The position numbers and the translations under genes were made by a program. The notes under the pieces are model-generated. The model saw nothing but the letters and a program-made list of their open reading frames with translations, was not told the DNA's origin and ran no database searches. A stretch of DNA of 64,000 nucleotides from Liolophura sinensis. Its lineage: Eukaryota; Mollusca; Polyplacophora; Chitonida; Chitonidae. The DNA lies in contig NC_088307.1 of the NCBI RefSeq assembly GCF_032854445.1, positions 20,214,001-20,278,000 on the forward strand, written 5' to 3'. Positions 11,971 to 25,700 of the stretch are shown piece by piece (position 1 is the stretch's first letter; the number at the start of each line of letters is the position of its first letter).

Positions 11971-12903
11971 CAATATAGTGTTCCTTCCTTGCCCTTAAAG
12001 TTGTCGACTATTATTGTATCTGGCTAATCGTTGTTTTTTAATTAAATGGAGCAATTATAAAGTACTGAATGCTTCTTTAGTTCTTGCCTTGTATAATCAT
12101 TGTAGTCTATATATGTCACCGATGAAATATTTGCATCGTCTATATAGCGAGTGTTATAAGAAGTTTAATTGTACTCTAACAGTTTGAAAAAACATATGAA
12201 TGCAGTAGTTAATAAAATCCCATGGCTTTTGGAGAACCTTTTCAATCGCAACCCTCACCAGGCCATATTTTTCTCATTCACTAAACGGCATATTGGTGGT
12301 CTGTTGGCCTTATACAATCCATATATGACAAAGCTTGTGAAAGATACATTCGCTGGATTTCAAGAAAACAGCAGACTCTCCAGATAGTAAAGAAAAGAAA
12401 TTCTGTAATTTTAATTACTCTTTTGTTTGTTTTCAATTGCAAATAGTTAAAAGGTAACCTATTTACACAATATTAGACTGAACTTTTTGGATTCAATCCC
12501 TAAAACCTTCACTGTCAGTACCACAGCCTCGGGCCTTTGTACTGCTCAGAGACAACAAAGCTAATGTGTCAACAGCCGCTAAGAATAAATCGCATTTGTA
12601 ATCAAACAGGATAATATATGAAATTATATATTTGAGATCGAAGATGAGCCAAATCCAGCTGCTGATATAATATACATCTTTACAAATACACGCAGCTATT
12701 GGTAGTTTTTACGTCTGCATACACGTGTTTATCTTCATGTGTTTAGATGTTTGCGTGATGTACGTGATTTTTCATGCTAATTTGGCCAAAGTTTTGCCGT
12801 TTTGATGAGATTTATTTGCGATAGTGAACTATAAAGACTACGCATACGTAAATTTACTGACGATACAGTATTCTGTTATAAACTGCTTTAATTTTGATTA
12901 TTC

Positions 12904-13175
12904 ATTCATTTATTTATTTATTTTATTTGATTGGTGTTTAACGCCGTCCTCAAGAATATTTCACTTATACGACGGCGGCCAGCATTATGGTGGGTGGAAA
13001 CCCACGACCATCCGCAGGCTGCTGGAAGACCCTTATTTATTCAAGAGTGAATTTCACTTATACGACGGTGACCATTGTTATGGTTGGAGGAAACCCAACA
13101 CAGGCGTTCATCCGCGTTCATCACAGTGGAAACGTTCATCCGCTGGTTGCCAGCAGAGCTTCCCACGTACAACCA
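12904..13175 (-). mobile_element. SINE with an internal partial duplication
   Basis: A tail and body (TTGATTGGTGTTTAACGCCG, ACGACGGCGGCCAGCATTAT) is followed after about 100 bp by a second body start (TTCACTTATACGACGGTGAC), then the rest to CTTCCCACGTACAACCAGAG. It is one rearranged copy or two nested ones. Confidence 0.75.
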
Positions 13176-13771
13176 GAGAAAACACAACAAACACAAATTG
13201 TTCTTTGACAAAACATATATATTTTTTTACGTTCAGGATTATTATGGATATACATGAAAAGACAGATATCATTTTAACACCATTTCACCAGACGTGTTCT
13301 AAGTCAGATACACTGGGCTCATTCTACAAGTATCGCTTAGGTCTGAGCGCCTTAACATTTCGCTGAAGACTTCAACTATAAAGCTCTTAAACGTTATATG
13401 CTTATGTTCTTAAACGTTAGATTACTCACGTATGGTTACTGGTCGATGTGCGTTACATCGAATTCATACCATGTCTAATACCGAAGTCATCAGCTACCCG
13501 CAAATAGTGCAATAGGCCTGCATGCTTTACACCGAGGGGATCACCTACATAATGTAATAGTTCTATGTGCGTTAAGTTTTTTTTATCTAGACAACGATTA
13601 AACAATTCTCTCAATACACGTTCAACACAGAAATGAAACATAAACTCTGGGTTGTGCAGTGTACTGGACTGTTACGATACGTTACAACAATAAAAAAAAA
13701 ATGTTAGGTTATTAATGATAGTATTCCATTAATCGACGATTCCTTGATTCCTCGGGTCAAATTAATCTTCC

Positions 13772-13786
13772 GAATCCTGTTAATAA
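13772..13786 (-). CDS. Gene A terminal exon (four codons and stop)
   Basis: Acceptor TTATTAACAG is followed in phase 0 by Asp-Ser-Glu-Asp and TAA. The 3-prime untranslated part that follows contains a block (GGAATCAAGGAATCGTCGAT) nearly identical to the same place in gene B (48.5 kb), where phase 0 also gives four residues and a stop. That match is the main reason for this call. I did not find a clear polyadenylation signal. Confidence 0.68.
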
Positions 13787-16700
13787 AGGAGGAAAATTGT
13801 AAATTAATTATCTCGAATCATTAGTTCGAATATGGGTGGGAAAACATGAAAAGGTTCATTTATATTCATTTTTGAAATTGAGCGACAGAAAACTTCAAAA
13901 TAATTTGCATTTCATGGAATGAAAAATATAAGTTTGGGTCCCTCTTTTGCAGTTAAGTGGGTGGGGGAGGGGGAGATAAGCTATATCTAGCATTTTAAGT
14001 TAGTAGAAAACACTTAAACATGTACAGAGAATAAAATCTATTCAGTTAGAGTGTGAAGATGTTCACCTGGCGGTTCCCTGCGCGATTTAAGCGTAACATT
14101 CTCATAGGTTGCCGAAGTCGACTGTTTAAAGGCGTATTCAAAGATAGCCCTATCGTATGACACTATACAATGATTGTAATGGAATTAAGACATACAGCAT
14201 AGAGAGAAAAACCAGAGCAGCGACGGCCGGTGATAAACGTACAGCATACAGAGAAAAACCACAGCAGGGACGACAGTGTGATAGCCGTACAGTATGGAGA
14301 GGAAAACAAAGCAGCGACGACAGTGTGATAGACGTACATCATGGACGTACGACATACATAGAAAAACAGATTAGGACAACAGTGTGATAGACCATACAGC
14401 ATAGAGAGAAAACCAGAGCAGCGACGACAGTGTGATAGACGTACAGCATAGAGAGGAAAACCGGCAACATACAGCATAGAGGAAAAAATCAGAGCAGCGA
14501 GGGGAATGTGATAGATGTACAGTATGGAGAAAAAATCAGAGCAGCGACAAACGTGTGCCAGCTAACAAATGGTCACACGTCACCGGTGAAATACGGCCTC
14601 TTTTGAATTTACCTCAGTTATGGTTTTATTCTAACTGTTTATGTAAATACATAAATACACACATACTTGCAAATTTACACGCCCCTAGCCTCATGGCTTG
14701 AGGAGAAATAAGTAAACAAAAAAGAGTGATGTTAAGTGGAATGCACTAGACGTCAGTGATCTAGAATTACTCAAAACGCAGTGTTGTCATCACATTTAAG
14801 ACACAACAGCATTGAAACAATGCAAGGGAGCCAAATCCCGGAGATGCTTAGTCCACTAGCAGGGTTCTGTTATGCAGAAATGCCATGGAGTTAATAAGTC
14901 ATCCGCAAGTCAGATAAAGATAACAACAGTAGGTAGTGAGGACCTCGGAACATATGTTAGTCCATTATCATGTATATAAACAATGTCGGCATATATCTGT
15001 GTCATCATGTATGCTATGAGCTAAATATCCGTAATACAGAACGCTGTTTTTCATCCATAATAATAGCTGTCGGGGGCAATCAAGCGGAACCGAACTGTTA
15101 CTTTGAGGAAACTCACCCGCGCTGCTCGTTTCTTTCTCATTATGTCTGTGTCCGAATTAATTATACTCTTCTCGTAACCCTGAAAATCACTCAAGTTTAG
15201 TTAGATATAGAAGTTCACAGAATCACTTACACCTCCAAATAATGAGGTGATTAGTTGCTTGTTCCCACGTGACCAGCCCCCTGACCAATGATACTGAGCG
15301 TTCTCATCAAGCTGAGATATCAAAGGAAATCGGGACAGGTATTCCACAGTTACAAGCCGTACTGTCGGATTTTTTAAAAGCAATTTAGTGAGAACTAAAA
15401 TCCTGCACACAGGACATAGTCTATATTGATATAGAACATGTCACAAAATGAAACGGAAAAGTACATTCAGAAAACCATAAAAAATAACAATAGTACCGAG
15501 TTACATTTAAAACTATTTTATTTTGAATATGTTATACGTGTATCTTTGTATTCAAAGTACTTTTTCGGAAGCGAATTCTGCCCTAAATAAGTTTCGTTGC
15601 TCCAATCTCAAAGTTTTTCAATATCAAAACACTAAAACAGAAGTGAGACACAGACTTCAGGAGTCGAATTTGTACGCTAAGAACAGGCTTATTAAATTAT
15701 TGCGGTAGCGTATATGTATGTTACATATAACAAGAAATTAAATCACCAACATGATCGACAACAAAATCATTTTTGAAATCGTGACAAATACTTGAGATTA
15801 TGAAGTTAGATATTAATAAGCAAAGTACTATATAACTGGTTTGTATCTGAAACACTTTTTATCAGGAAATTTTTACAGGAGAGTTAAACGTAATCCTTGT
15901 ATTAGACCCTCATTCTATTTTCTAGGAGACCGGGAATGAAGGACCTAAATACGACATTTGTGTACCATTTATCAACCATAAGACGGACAACAGAAATTTA
16001 TCATTCAAAATCGGATTCAGAGATATACTGAAGCGGTTTGGAAATGTTCCAATTATTATTTTTAATTTGAAAAGTATACGTGAACGCGATATTCGTGATG
16101 CCAAATTTTAAAGATTTCTCACCATTGCTTCTCGTTTCTTTCTATAGCCGGCGATGTCTTCGATTATGACACCTGTGTTATCCTCCTGAAACATACATCA
16201 ACGTTATGAGAATGCAGCGAAAATCACTTTACCTGTATCATCAATTCTTGAGAATGGTGCTTAAAAGTAAGCACTTTGCAACGAAGATTGCATTACGTAT
16301 GTCATTAATATATAAGAGCAAAAGTATGAAATCTGCAATTTTGCAACAAAAAACAACATTCTGTAAATCTACTGTAACAGAGTTTATTTAGAAAAGAAAA
16401 GGGTATTACGTTAGTGAACAATTCCTGAGAACAGAGCTCGGATGTCAGCAGTTCGCAACAAATATCACATTCCGTTTGTCACATGTTCTTCAGATCAAAA
16501 GAGAGAAACAGACAAAGTGTAGAACGATCGTGGTATAAATTGTATGTCTGGGTTTTGTGTGTGTGTGAGGGCTGTGCTTTTACAACGTTGATGACCCACC
16601 TTGGCTGCTCGTTTCTTTCTAATTCCAGCAAGATCGTTATTAAACTATTAAATCTGGCGAAATGTCGTATAAATCATAACATCTAAAAATATACTGATAA

Positions 16701-19700
16701 AACTTCACATCTGCCAAATGTTTGTTACATCATAACTGGCAACATGCCAGATAAACCATCTAAACTGGCAAAATACCTGGTACATATCAAGCCAAAAAGC
16801 AAAAAAGACAAAAAGACATTTGTCACAACAGTCGCATGTATCAAATACATTTGTCTCAACAGTCGCATGTATCCCAGACATTTGTCACAACAGTGGCATG
16901 TATCCCAGACATTTGTCACAATAGTCGCATGTATCCAGCCAAAGTAAAATATAAATTTAAATTATTCGTTGAGAGTAAATCTCATGGGAATATACGAAGT
17001 CAGGATTCATTTTTAATATACCGTTAATTAATCTTCAAAGCGCTTGGTAAACGCTCTTAATTTCTTCTGCATAAAACGATGCACTTTGGTTTCTTACCAA
17101 TTTGATATTTCAATTATTTCCCCCAAAAGAAATTTCTTTGGGACGAAATGAAAGAAAGGTACAATTTTCCCACAAATATTTCAAGACCATCTCCCCAAAA
17201 TATATACGTGGAAATAAATATCTGAAGGAAGTTATAAGGGTTAATGGACTCATAGCCTGAATGGATCCGGATGTTTTATACAAAGGAAAAAAAGTGACCA
17301 AAACCAAGCCGACTCCATGTAGAGCGTAATTTTCTGATCCTTACATTTTGATGGCCTAAAATAGAGCGCTTTCGGTATAGTCCACCGAGGTTCTTCGGCT
17401 TTTAATTGGCAGCTGAAACCAAATGTCGCCTTCCGGTTATTGTTTTATACATGCGTATTCCACAGATCTATGCTAATGGGATGCAAGCCTTTTGCGGTGC
17501 GACGGGGCAATCGAGGCAACGGAACTCCATAATTCTCTGTGTGTCCGTTTCACAAGTGTACTGGCACAACCAAGACCTTTTTATGGATAACTGTTTAGTT
17601 CACGTAACGTTAGTTCTTCCTATAGACGTATCGTTTGTCTTACCTCAGTCTCTCGCTTCTTCTTCAGCAAGACATCATCCTGAATAATAATTGAACGCTG
17701 TGGAGAAAACAATGTGCAGAATGGAAAGATAACAGAAAAAGTTTAATAAACAGGAGTTTAGAGTAGACGAATGATGGAGAGAGTCGGGTGATGGAGGTTA
17801 ACACTTAACTTGTGTGAAACTTAAAGACAAACTAAAGCGAACTCACTCCCCGAAGAATCCTATTGTTTTATATGGTTCCCTGGCCCATTGTTTTGACGCC
17901 CCAAAAGGACACAATGTTTTGACTATAAAAAACCTTTAGTTATGGCTGTTGCACGAAGAGTTTATTAGCTCTTACATGTACCCCAAGCTTCTCGATTTTT
18001 TCTGGCTACCATGTCCTAAACAAGAATATTATTCTGGGGCAAAATTTAAAAAAATAGAAACTTATCAGTGATCCTATTTTGAGGAGTTTGGGTTTCTTGC
18101 TTGTTTATCTGCCACGCACCCTGTGATGTGTTACACTATAAAAATTGTTACCCTTTCATAGACATCGGTATGTGGTAAAGACAGGTATATTAATTCCGGG
18201 TCGGGTCACACCAAATACTTTAATAATTGTACTTGCTTCTGCCTCGATTGATGCTCAGCACTGAGAGGTTAGAGCAAGGAAACATGACTGGTTGGCCCAG
18301 TGTGAGTATAATGTCACTGGGTGGGGTGTCATGTCTGGTGTCTACGGCATGATACTTCAATGACTGTAGCGATTTGGCGGAATGGGCTCGCCTTGCCACA
18401 GTTAAGAACACAAAGTCTATAAACCCACATCTAATGAGTGAAACATTGATAAACGCGACGTTAAACCTCAAGCATACATATACATACACGACGTACATAT
18501 TTAATACTGCTGGAATAAATGCCATCCGATGTCACTGTTAAGTTACTTCATAATTATCCTCAGCTGATGATGTACTAAATAATATGGCGTGTACGGAAAA
18601 CAACTGTTCAGTATAATTTATGACGTACAGCATAGAGAGTAAGACCAGAGTAGCGACGAGAGTGTGATAGACGTACAGCACAGAGAGTAATACCAGAACA
18701 GCGACGACAGTGTGATAGATGTACAGCATACAGAGTAATACCAGAGCAGCGACGACAGTGTGATAGACGTACAGCATAGAGAATAATACCAGAGCAGCGA
18801 CGACAGTTTGATACACGTACAGCATACAGATCAATACCAGAACAGTGACGACAGTGTGATAGACGTAGAGCATGAACAGTATTACCGGAGCAGCGACGAC
18901 AGTGTGATAGACGTACAGCATAGAGAGTAATACCAGAGCAGCAACGACAGTGTGATAGACCTACAGCACAGAGAGTAATACCAGAGCAGCGACGACAATG
19001 AGATAGTCAGGTGTAACTGGTGAAATACGGCCTTTACAAAAGCCGATATAATGTAAGTGACCCATTGCGTGTGATGGTCATTTCGTTTCTGTATAAAATC
19101 GCCGATATTTAAGATAATCTAAACCCTCAAGTGAAATCCGGATGCAAAAGCACTGCTGGGGATGAATCTATAATTGTATGTTGTATCTTCTCATTTGTAT
19201 CCATCAAAGCTGTCAACACGGAAGTAACTGCGTCCTTTTTAGAAAAAAAGGTATATTTAAACACTTGCGTAAAAGTTCCGACCCTTTGTATTATTAATTT
19301 AAGGTAATTAAGCTAATTTGTATTACCTTCCCTGGATTAGCATGCTTGGGCTTTGCGAGTAGTACTGCATCCTCAATGATGATTTCCTGATAAGAAAACG
19401 ATCACATTCACTGTCATGCCCCATATGAAATTAATAACCCAACATCAGCCTTCAATAGGGGGCTATGTGGCTCAGTTGGTTAGCGAGCTAGCAAAGCGTA
19501 ATGACCCAGGAGCCTCTCACCCACGCGGTCGCTGTGAGTTCAAGTCCAGCTCATGCTGGCTTCCTCTCCGGTCGTAAGTAGAAAGGTATTGCAGCAACCT
19601 GCTGATGGTCGTGGGTTACCCCCGGGTTTCCTTCCACCATAATGCCGGCCTCCGTCGTATAAGTGAAATATTCTTGAGTACGGCGTAAAATACCAATCAA

Positions 19701-22700
19701 ATGAAATAAATAAATCAACCTTCATTAGATGACCCATTGACCCATTCATCTAAAGTAGAATGGTAAGAAGGAAAATCTGAAGATGAATTAAAGCACTGCA
19801 AAGTTCAAAAAAGGGAATTCTTAGATCATAGTAATTCTAAAGAAGGATTTTGTTTATAAGCGATTAAGCGAACGAACAAAGTATACATACAAATACATGG
19901 GTTGTTTGTTTGGAACAAATGCAGTTAAACCCTGTACTACTATATAACCTTTAAACAACTTTGTCTTACATGTCTATCTAAAAGTATTTTTGCGCACACC
20001 CAAACATCCTCTCTTTTGCTTGCATATAACACACCACATATTTAACAAGAACTTTGGAGGCTTGCCTAAACCAAAAAATCACCGTTAGAAACACTTATTC
20101 CTGTAGACACTATAATAGGAAATGTACTTTCATTTCCAGGATAATTCAGTTGAGTTTCTTTAAAGGATTTGATAAACTCCCGTTAACGTGAACGTGAAGC
20201 AATAAAATGTTTACTCATATACATGTACGTACTCGTTTCTTTCTGAAGCCGGCAAAGTCATCGATAACAATAGTCTCTTGGTGATTCTGAAATCAGATAC
20301 ATCAGATGAACATGGCAATAGGGATGAAGTCTACTACACACTGTGTATTAGATAGAGAGATAGAAAAAATTTAAATAACAAATTTACTCTCTAATGACTA
20401 ACGAGGGTCTGACAGCAACCTGCGGATGGTCTTGTGTTTCCTCCGGGATTTGTCCGGTTTCCTCCCACCATAATGCTGACCGCCGTCGTATAAGTGAAAT
20501 AAAGTATAATCATATAAATAAATAAATAAGTCTAATGACTAACAGAGGGTTTAGTCCAGCGTATAATACCAATCAAATAAATAAATAAATATTTGTATCA
20601 TTTATTGTTCTGATATCCAATTAATAATATATTTAATATAATTAATACATACTGTTCGGCCAATATAAAATGCCAACGGCGGAAGATTCGACTAAAGAAA
20701 TATTAAGTGTAAATTAAATGCTTTGGTTTTATTTCTTGGTGTACAGGTTAGCTTATTTAATAACATATAACAGAACAAAAAACATTCGGGAGGAGGGGGG
20801 GGGACGGGGTTGGGAGTGGGGGGAAATTGCTTTAAAATACAGTTTTCTTGAGGTCCCAGTCATCAGCCCGGAAAATTTAGTAGCTTAAGATGATCATATT
20901 TGTTGCACAAGATAAGAACTCGGAAGCCCCGTTGTAGCATTTGTTTTACATTAAAATACTATATGGAAAAATGTTTTATTTTCTAAGAATGATGTGTATT
21001 TTATCTCAACTTCTCCGGTGAACCTGGATATGACATGATCCTGTGGGCATGCGCGTTACAAGCCTATTGCAAATATATAAATGCTGAAGACGCAGAAGTT
21101 CTCCAATGAAAAGCCAGAGACATTGGTACTATGGAAAACCGGCTGATGGAGATATTTCTATTGTATTTATGCAAAACGCACTTTAAATATTAACCATCTA
21201 AATGTTTCATGGACAAGTTGAACTTGGCAACCATTTTGTATCAATAATATTGTACGGAACATGGCAGAAATATGCGATTACGTTTATGAAGATGAGGATG
21301 CATAACCCTTGTGACCCGATTAACTCTTTCTCTCACCTCGGCTTCTCGCTTCTTTTTTAATATTACATCATCCTCAACAATGATTGGTGCCTGGGAAGAA
21401 GGAAAGGAGGAAATCGTGAGGATGATTCTCATAAAATCGTCAGATTTAGTAATTAAAGATACTGACACCTTCTCGAGGACAAATGCGTGAAAAATAATCG
21501 TCTGACGCTTTTGCGTACAAACTATTAGCATTTTAAATAAACGTTATAGACAACAAGGCGAGAAATGGTTTTGTGATATGAAAATTAAGCAGTACTAAAC
21601 AAGTAATAAAATTAGTAGACTTTGAAGAGTGCCTTAAACAAAAATTAAAACTTTCAAGGAGACTTTCAGCCTGACATGCTCATGTATCACCAGTCATCCA
21701 TTACGAACAAACGTTACGCCGAGCACATGCCTCACATGAGACCTTGTTTATTCATTGTTCTATTTAGTTCAACGAAATAAGATTTTCTAAAGACAGCAGT
21801 TTTCTCACCACAGCCTCTCTCTTCTTCTTGAAAAATATAACGTTATTCTGACCGATTTGTTTGTGCTGAAAGGGAGAAGAGACAAAAGATGGAATTGACT
21901 TGGCCATGTCTGGTCTTCTGATAAAAAAAACTTCTCTCCTCAACACAACATCTATCTTATTATTGGCTAAATATCCACATGCTAATAATCAACCCAAAAC
22001 AATAAACAACAAATTTTCGAAAGAATTAATTTTTATTAAAATGCAATAAAACATTTGATGGATGTTTATATGTTTTTCAGGATAAGGTTACTGGCATCCT
22101 TTCCATTTTATTTTACCATATTTTGCCTACTTTGTACCACGAGATTATCTTCCATCATTTTGTATCTTACTGCGCTGAGAGTTTCAGTGTTTATTTGGGA
22201 ACTGGCCTATTTATAAATAATTTAGATAGGTTTTCTGAGCATCAACGCAGCACAATCGTGGAGTACAGCTCCTATATGTTGGAACGATATAAGGATAAAA
22301 ACACAAGATGCAGTTATCTTGTTCACACTTGATCTTGTGATAAATTTTCTTCGTAACTCAACATGTCACTTATTTCTGGCTTCATATCCACCTGCTTGAA
22401 GATTCACCTTAAAACCTAACTGGTTGCCTTGATCTATAACATTATCCAGCCGCAAGATTTCCACACCATCTTAGACATTTTTAAAGGCCCTTTCTCTGAA
22501 TGAGCTCATCAGTAGTTCTCAAATTTCTCACTGCATTGTTTAACGTAAACATTGTCGTTGACAGAGTGAACTATCTTACCTCAGCCTCGCGTTTCTGCTT
22601 GTAAATCACTTCATCCTCAATGACTATCGGTTTCTGTTGAAGGAGTGTACATGACGATGATTGGAAAGTTTGACATTTAGAAAAGGTGCTAATGAAACGA

Positions 22701-25700
22701 TAAATAATTCGGAGAAAATGATGCTGCAAATACAAGGTAACATTTAATAGATCTGTATATTTTTAGGCATGTTATCCCTACATCTGTCTTAGCTTTTGAT
22801 ATACCACCATTCAATCTTTCTTAATTTTGTTTCTTACAGCTTTAAGAGTTTTAATGTTCATTTTGGAATCGACCAATTTATAATAAAACCTATTTAAAAA
22901 AATTTGAAGCTCAAGGAACACAGGCTTTCTATATGCAGATTAACTTGCTATGGGGTTTATTTTCAGTGCGGCGCATGCGTGAGGTAGAGTTCTAGTACCC
23001 AGGCTAGGTGGCTACTACGATCATTGTCAAAAGATGATCCTAGCACATTTGTGCCAATAAATCTTTTATAAACCTTATTGTAAACATAATTTTGGACTGG
23101 AACACTAGGTTCACTATTTTTGAACGTTGAAACTGTTACCAAGCAAGCATACATCATTATAGTGCCAGGATTCAAGCGGGTGTGCCATCAAATGTAGTTC
23201 CATACAGAAACCGTAGATGCGAACACTCTGCGGTGTGGATACTAACACGTTCAGATGTTGACACTAAGACGCCCAGTGTAGATACGAACACTTTGGGCTG
23301 TAAATACTTACACGCTGCGGTACAGATACTCACACCTTGTGGTGTACATACTAAGACGTTCCTGTGTGAATACTGACACTCTGCGGTGTGGATAATAACA
23401 TGTTGTGGTGTACATAACATCGCAATCTTACAACAGTACTTTTGTATTGAACGTCACTGAAATTTACCATTACGTCTATGACGATAAATATTTATGACAT
23501 TTTTGACGTCATCAGTTCTTTCTCTTACTTCGGCATCTCGCATCTTTTTTAAAATTATATTGTCCTCAATAACGATTGGACTCTGGGAAGAAAGAAATTG
23601 GGAAAAGCGTTAAGGTAATTCTTATGAAATCGTACAATTTCATAATTAAATATGTAGACAACGACTCGAGGAGAAATACGTGAAAATTCTTGAAAAATAT
23701 AACGCTATCTTGAAGGACTTGTTCCTCCGAAAAAGCGGAAAGAGATATAGAATGAAGCTGACTTAGCCATGCCTGGTCTTGTGATAATTTTTTCTTCCCA
23801 ACGCAACATGTAACCTATTACTGGGTTAATATCCACATGTTTAGAATGTGAAAGATTCACCGTAACAACAACCTGAAATGTGGTTTCATCATTTGACAAC
23901 CGATTTATTTCAATTATTGCGTTGATCTGTAACATTATCGAGCCACAAGATTTTGGCGCCATCTTAGATATTTTTAAAGCTTTATTCTCTTAATGAGCTC
24001 TTCAGTAGTTCTCACATTTCTTAGTACATTGTTTAACATAAAACACTTTCGTTGACAGAGTGAACTATCTCACCTCAGCCTCGCGCTTCTTCTTGAACAT
24101 CACGTCATCCTGAATGATTATTGGTTTCTGTTGAAGGAGAGTGCATCACGATGATTGGAAAGTTTGGAATTGAGACAAGGTGCAAAGTAAACGATAAATA
24201 GTTCGGGGAAAATGACGCTGCAAATAAAATGTAACATTTGATAGATCTGTATATTTTTAAGCATAATGATATATTTTGCCTATTTTGTACCGTCATCAAT
24301 CTTTCTTCATTCTGAGAGAGTGCGACCACTTTGCGCTGTGAATACTTACACGCTGCGGTACAGATACTCACACCTTGTGGTGTACATATTAAGACGTTGC
24401 GGTGTGAATACTGACACGCTGCGGTGTGGATAATAACATGTTGTGGTGCACATACTAAGACGTTCCGGTGTAAATACTTACACGCTGCGGTACAGATACT
24501 CACACCTTGTGGTGTACATACTAAGACGTTGCGGTGTGAATACTGACACGCTGCGGTGTGGATAATAAGATGTTGTGGTGTACATAACATCGCAATCTTG
24601 CAACAGTACTTTTGTATTGAACGTCACTGAAATTTACCATTACGTCTATGACGATAAAGATTTATGACATTTTTGACGTCATCAGTTCTTTGTCTTACCT
24701 CGGCATCTCGCTTCTTTTTTAAAATTAGATGATCTTCAATAACGATTGGACTCTGGGAAGAAAGAAATCGGGAAAAGCGTGAAGGCCATTCTCACGAAAT
24801 CGTACAATTTCATAATGAAATAAGCAGACATCAACATTTGATAGATCTATATATGTTTAAGCATAATGATATATTTTGCTTACCTTGTACCACCATCAAT
24901 CTTTCTTCATTTTGAGAGAGTGCGTGAGTGCTTGGGGTTTAACGTCGTATTTAACAATTTTTCAGTCATATGACGACGAAGGAATCAGAGTACATGTAAT
25001 GTGCCTCCTTGTTGCAGGACGGACTTCCACCGCTCTTTTATCTAGTGCTGCTTCACTGAGACGATTTACCGAGGGCAAGTAACCCGCCCATTATATTGAT
25101 ACGGGTCAACCAGTCGTTGCACTATGCCCTTCATGCTGAATGCCAAGCGAGGAAGTTACAACAAAGAGGAACTTCCTCTTTTAAAGTCTTAGGTGTGACT
25201 CTACACAGGACTGACTTTAGAGCTACCGCTCCGGAAGCGGGTGCTCTACCAAGCACTATCGGGGCCGGTCTTCATTTTGTTTCTTACAGCTTTAAGAGTT
25301 TTCGTGTTAATTTGGGAACCGAATAACAATATTTAAAAATGTTCGAACCTCAAGGAACACATGTTTTCTATATCCAGATTAATTTGCAATGGGGTGGATT
25401 ATCAGTGCGGCGCGTGTGTGAGATAGAGTTCTTCATCCTACGCTAGGTGGGTGCTAGGATCATTGTGAAACTATGACGCTGGCCCATTCGTGCAACAAAA
25501 CTTTATAAACCTTATTGTAAATATAAATTTGGACTGGAACACTACGTTCACCATATTTTAACGTTGAAACTCTTACAAAGGAAATATGAATGGTCATAGT
25601 GTCAGGGTTCAAGCGGCATTACCATCACAAGTAGCTCCATGCCCAACACGTTTATTTTCTATTAATGACGTGTACCGCAACTCCGCATCTCGGCATATAA

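Noticed and set aside
12169-12387. Plus-strand open frame of 72 codons
   Set aside because: No homology I recognise, AT-rich like its surroundings, and no supporting neighbouring exons.
17406-17687. Plus-strand open frame of 93 codons
   Set aside because: It overlaps the minus-strand micro-exon at 17644-17697 and has no recognisable motif or splice context.
18538-18921. Open frame encoding repeated MLYVYHTVVAALVLL-like hydrophobic segments
   Set aside because: The 48-bp satellite has a period divisible by three, so the open frame is automatic. Copies at 14.2 kb break the pattern.
23172-24590. Open frames with repeated CTPQ-like segments
   Set aside because: Read-through of the 22-bp minisatellite. 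No splice sites or codon bias support coding.
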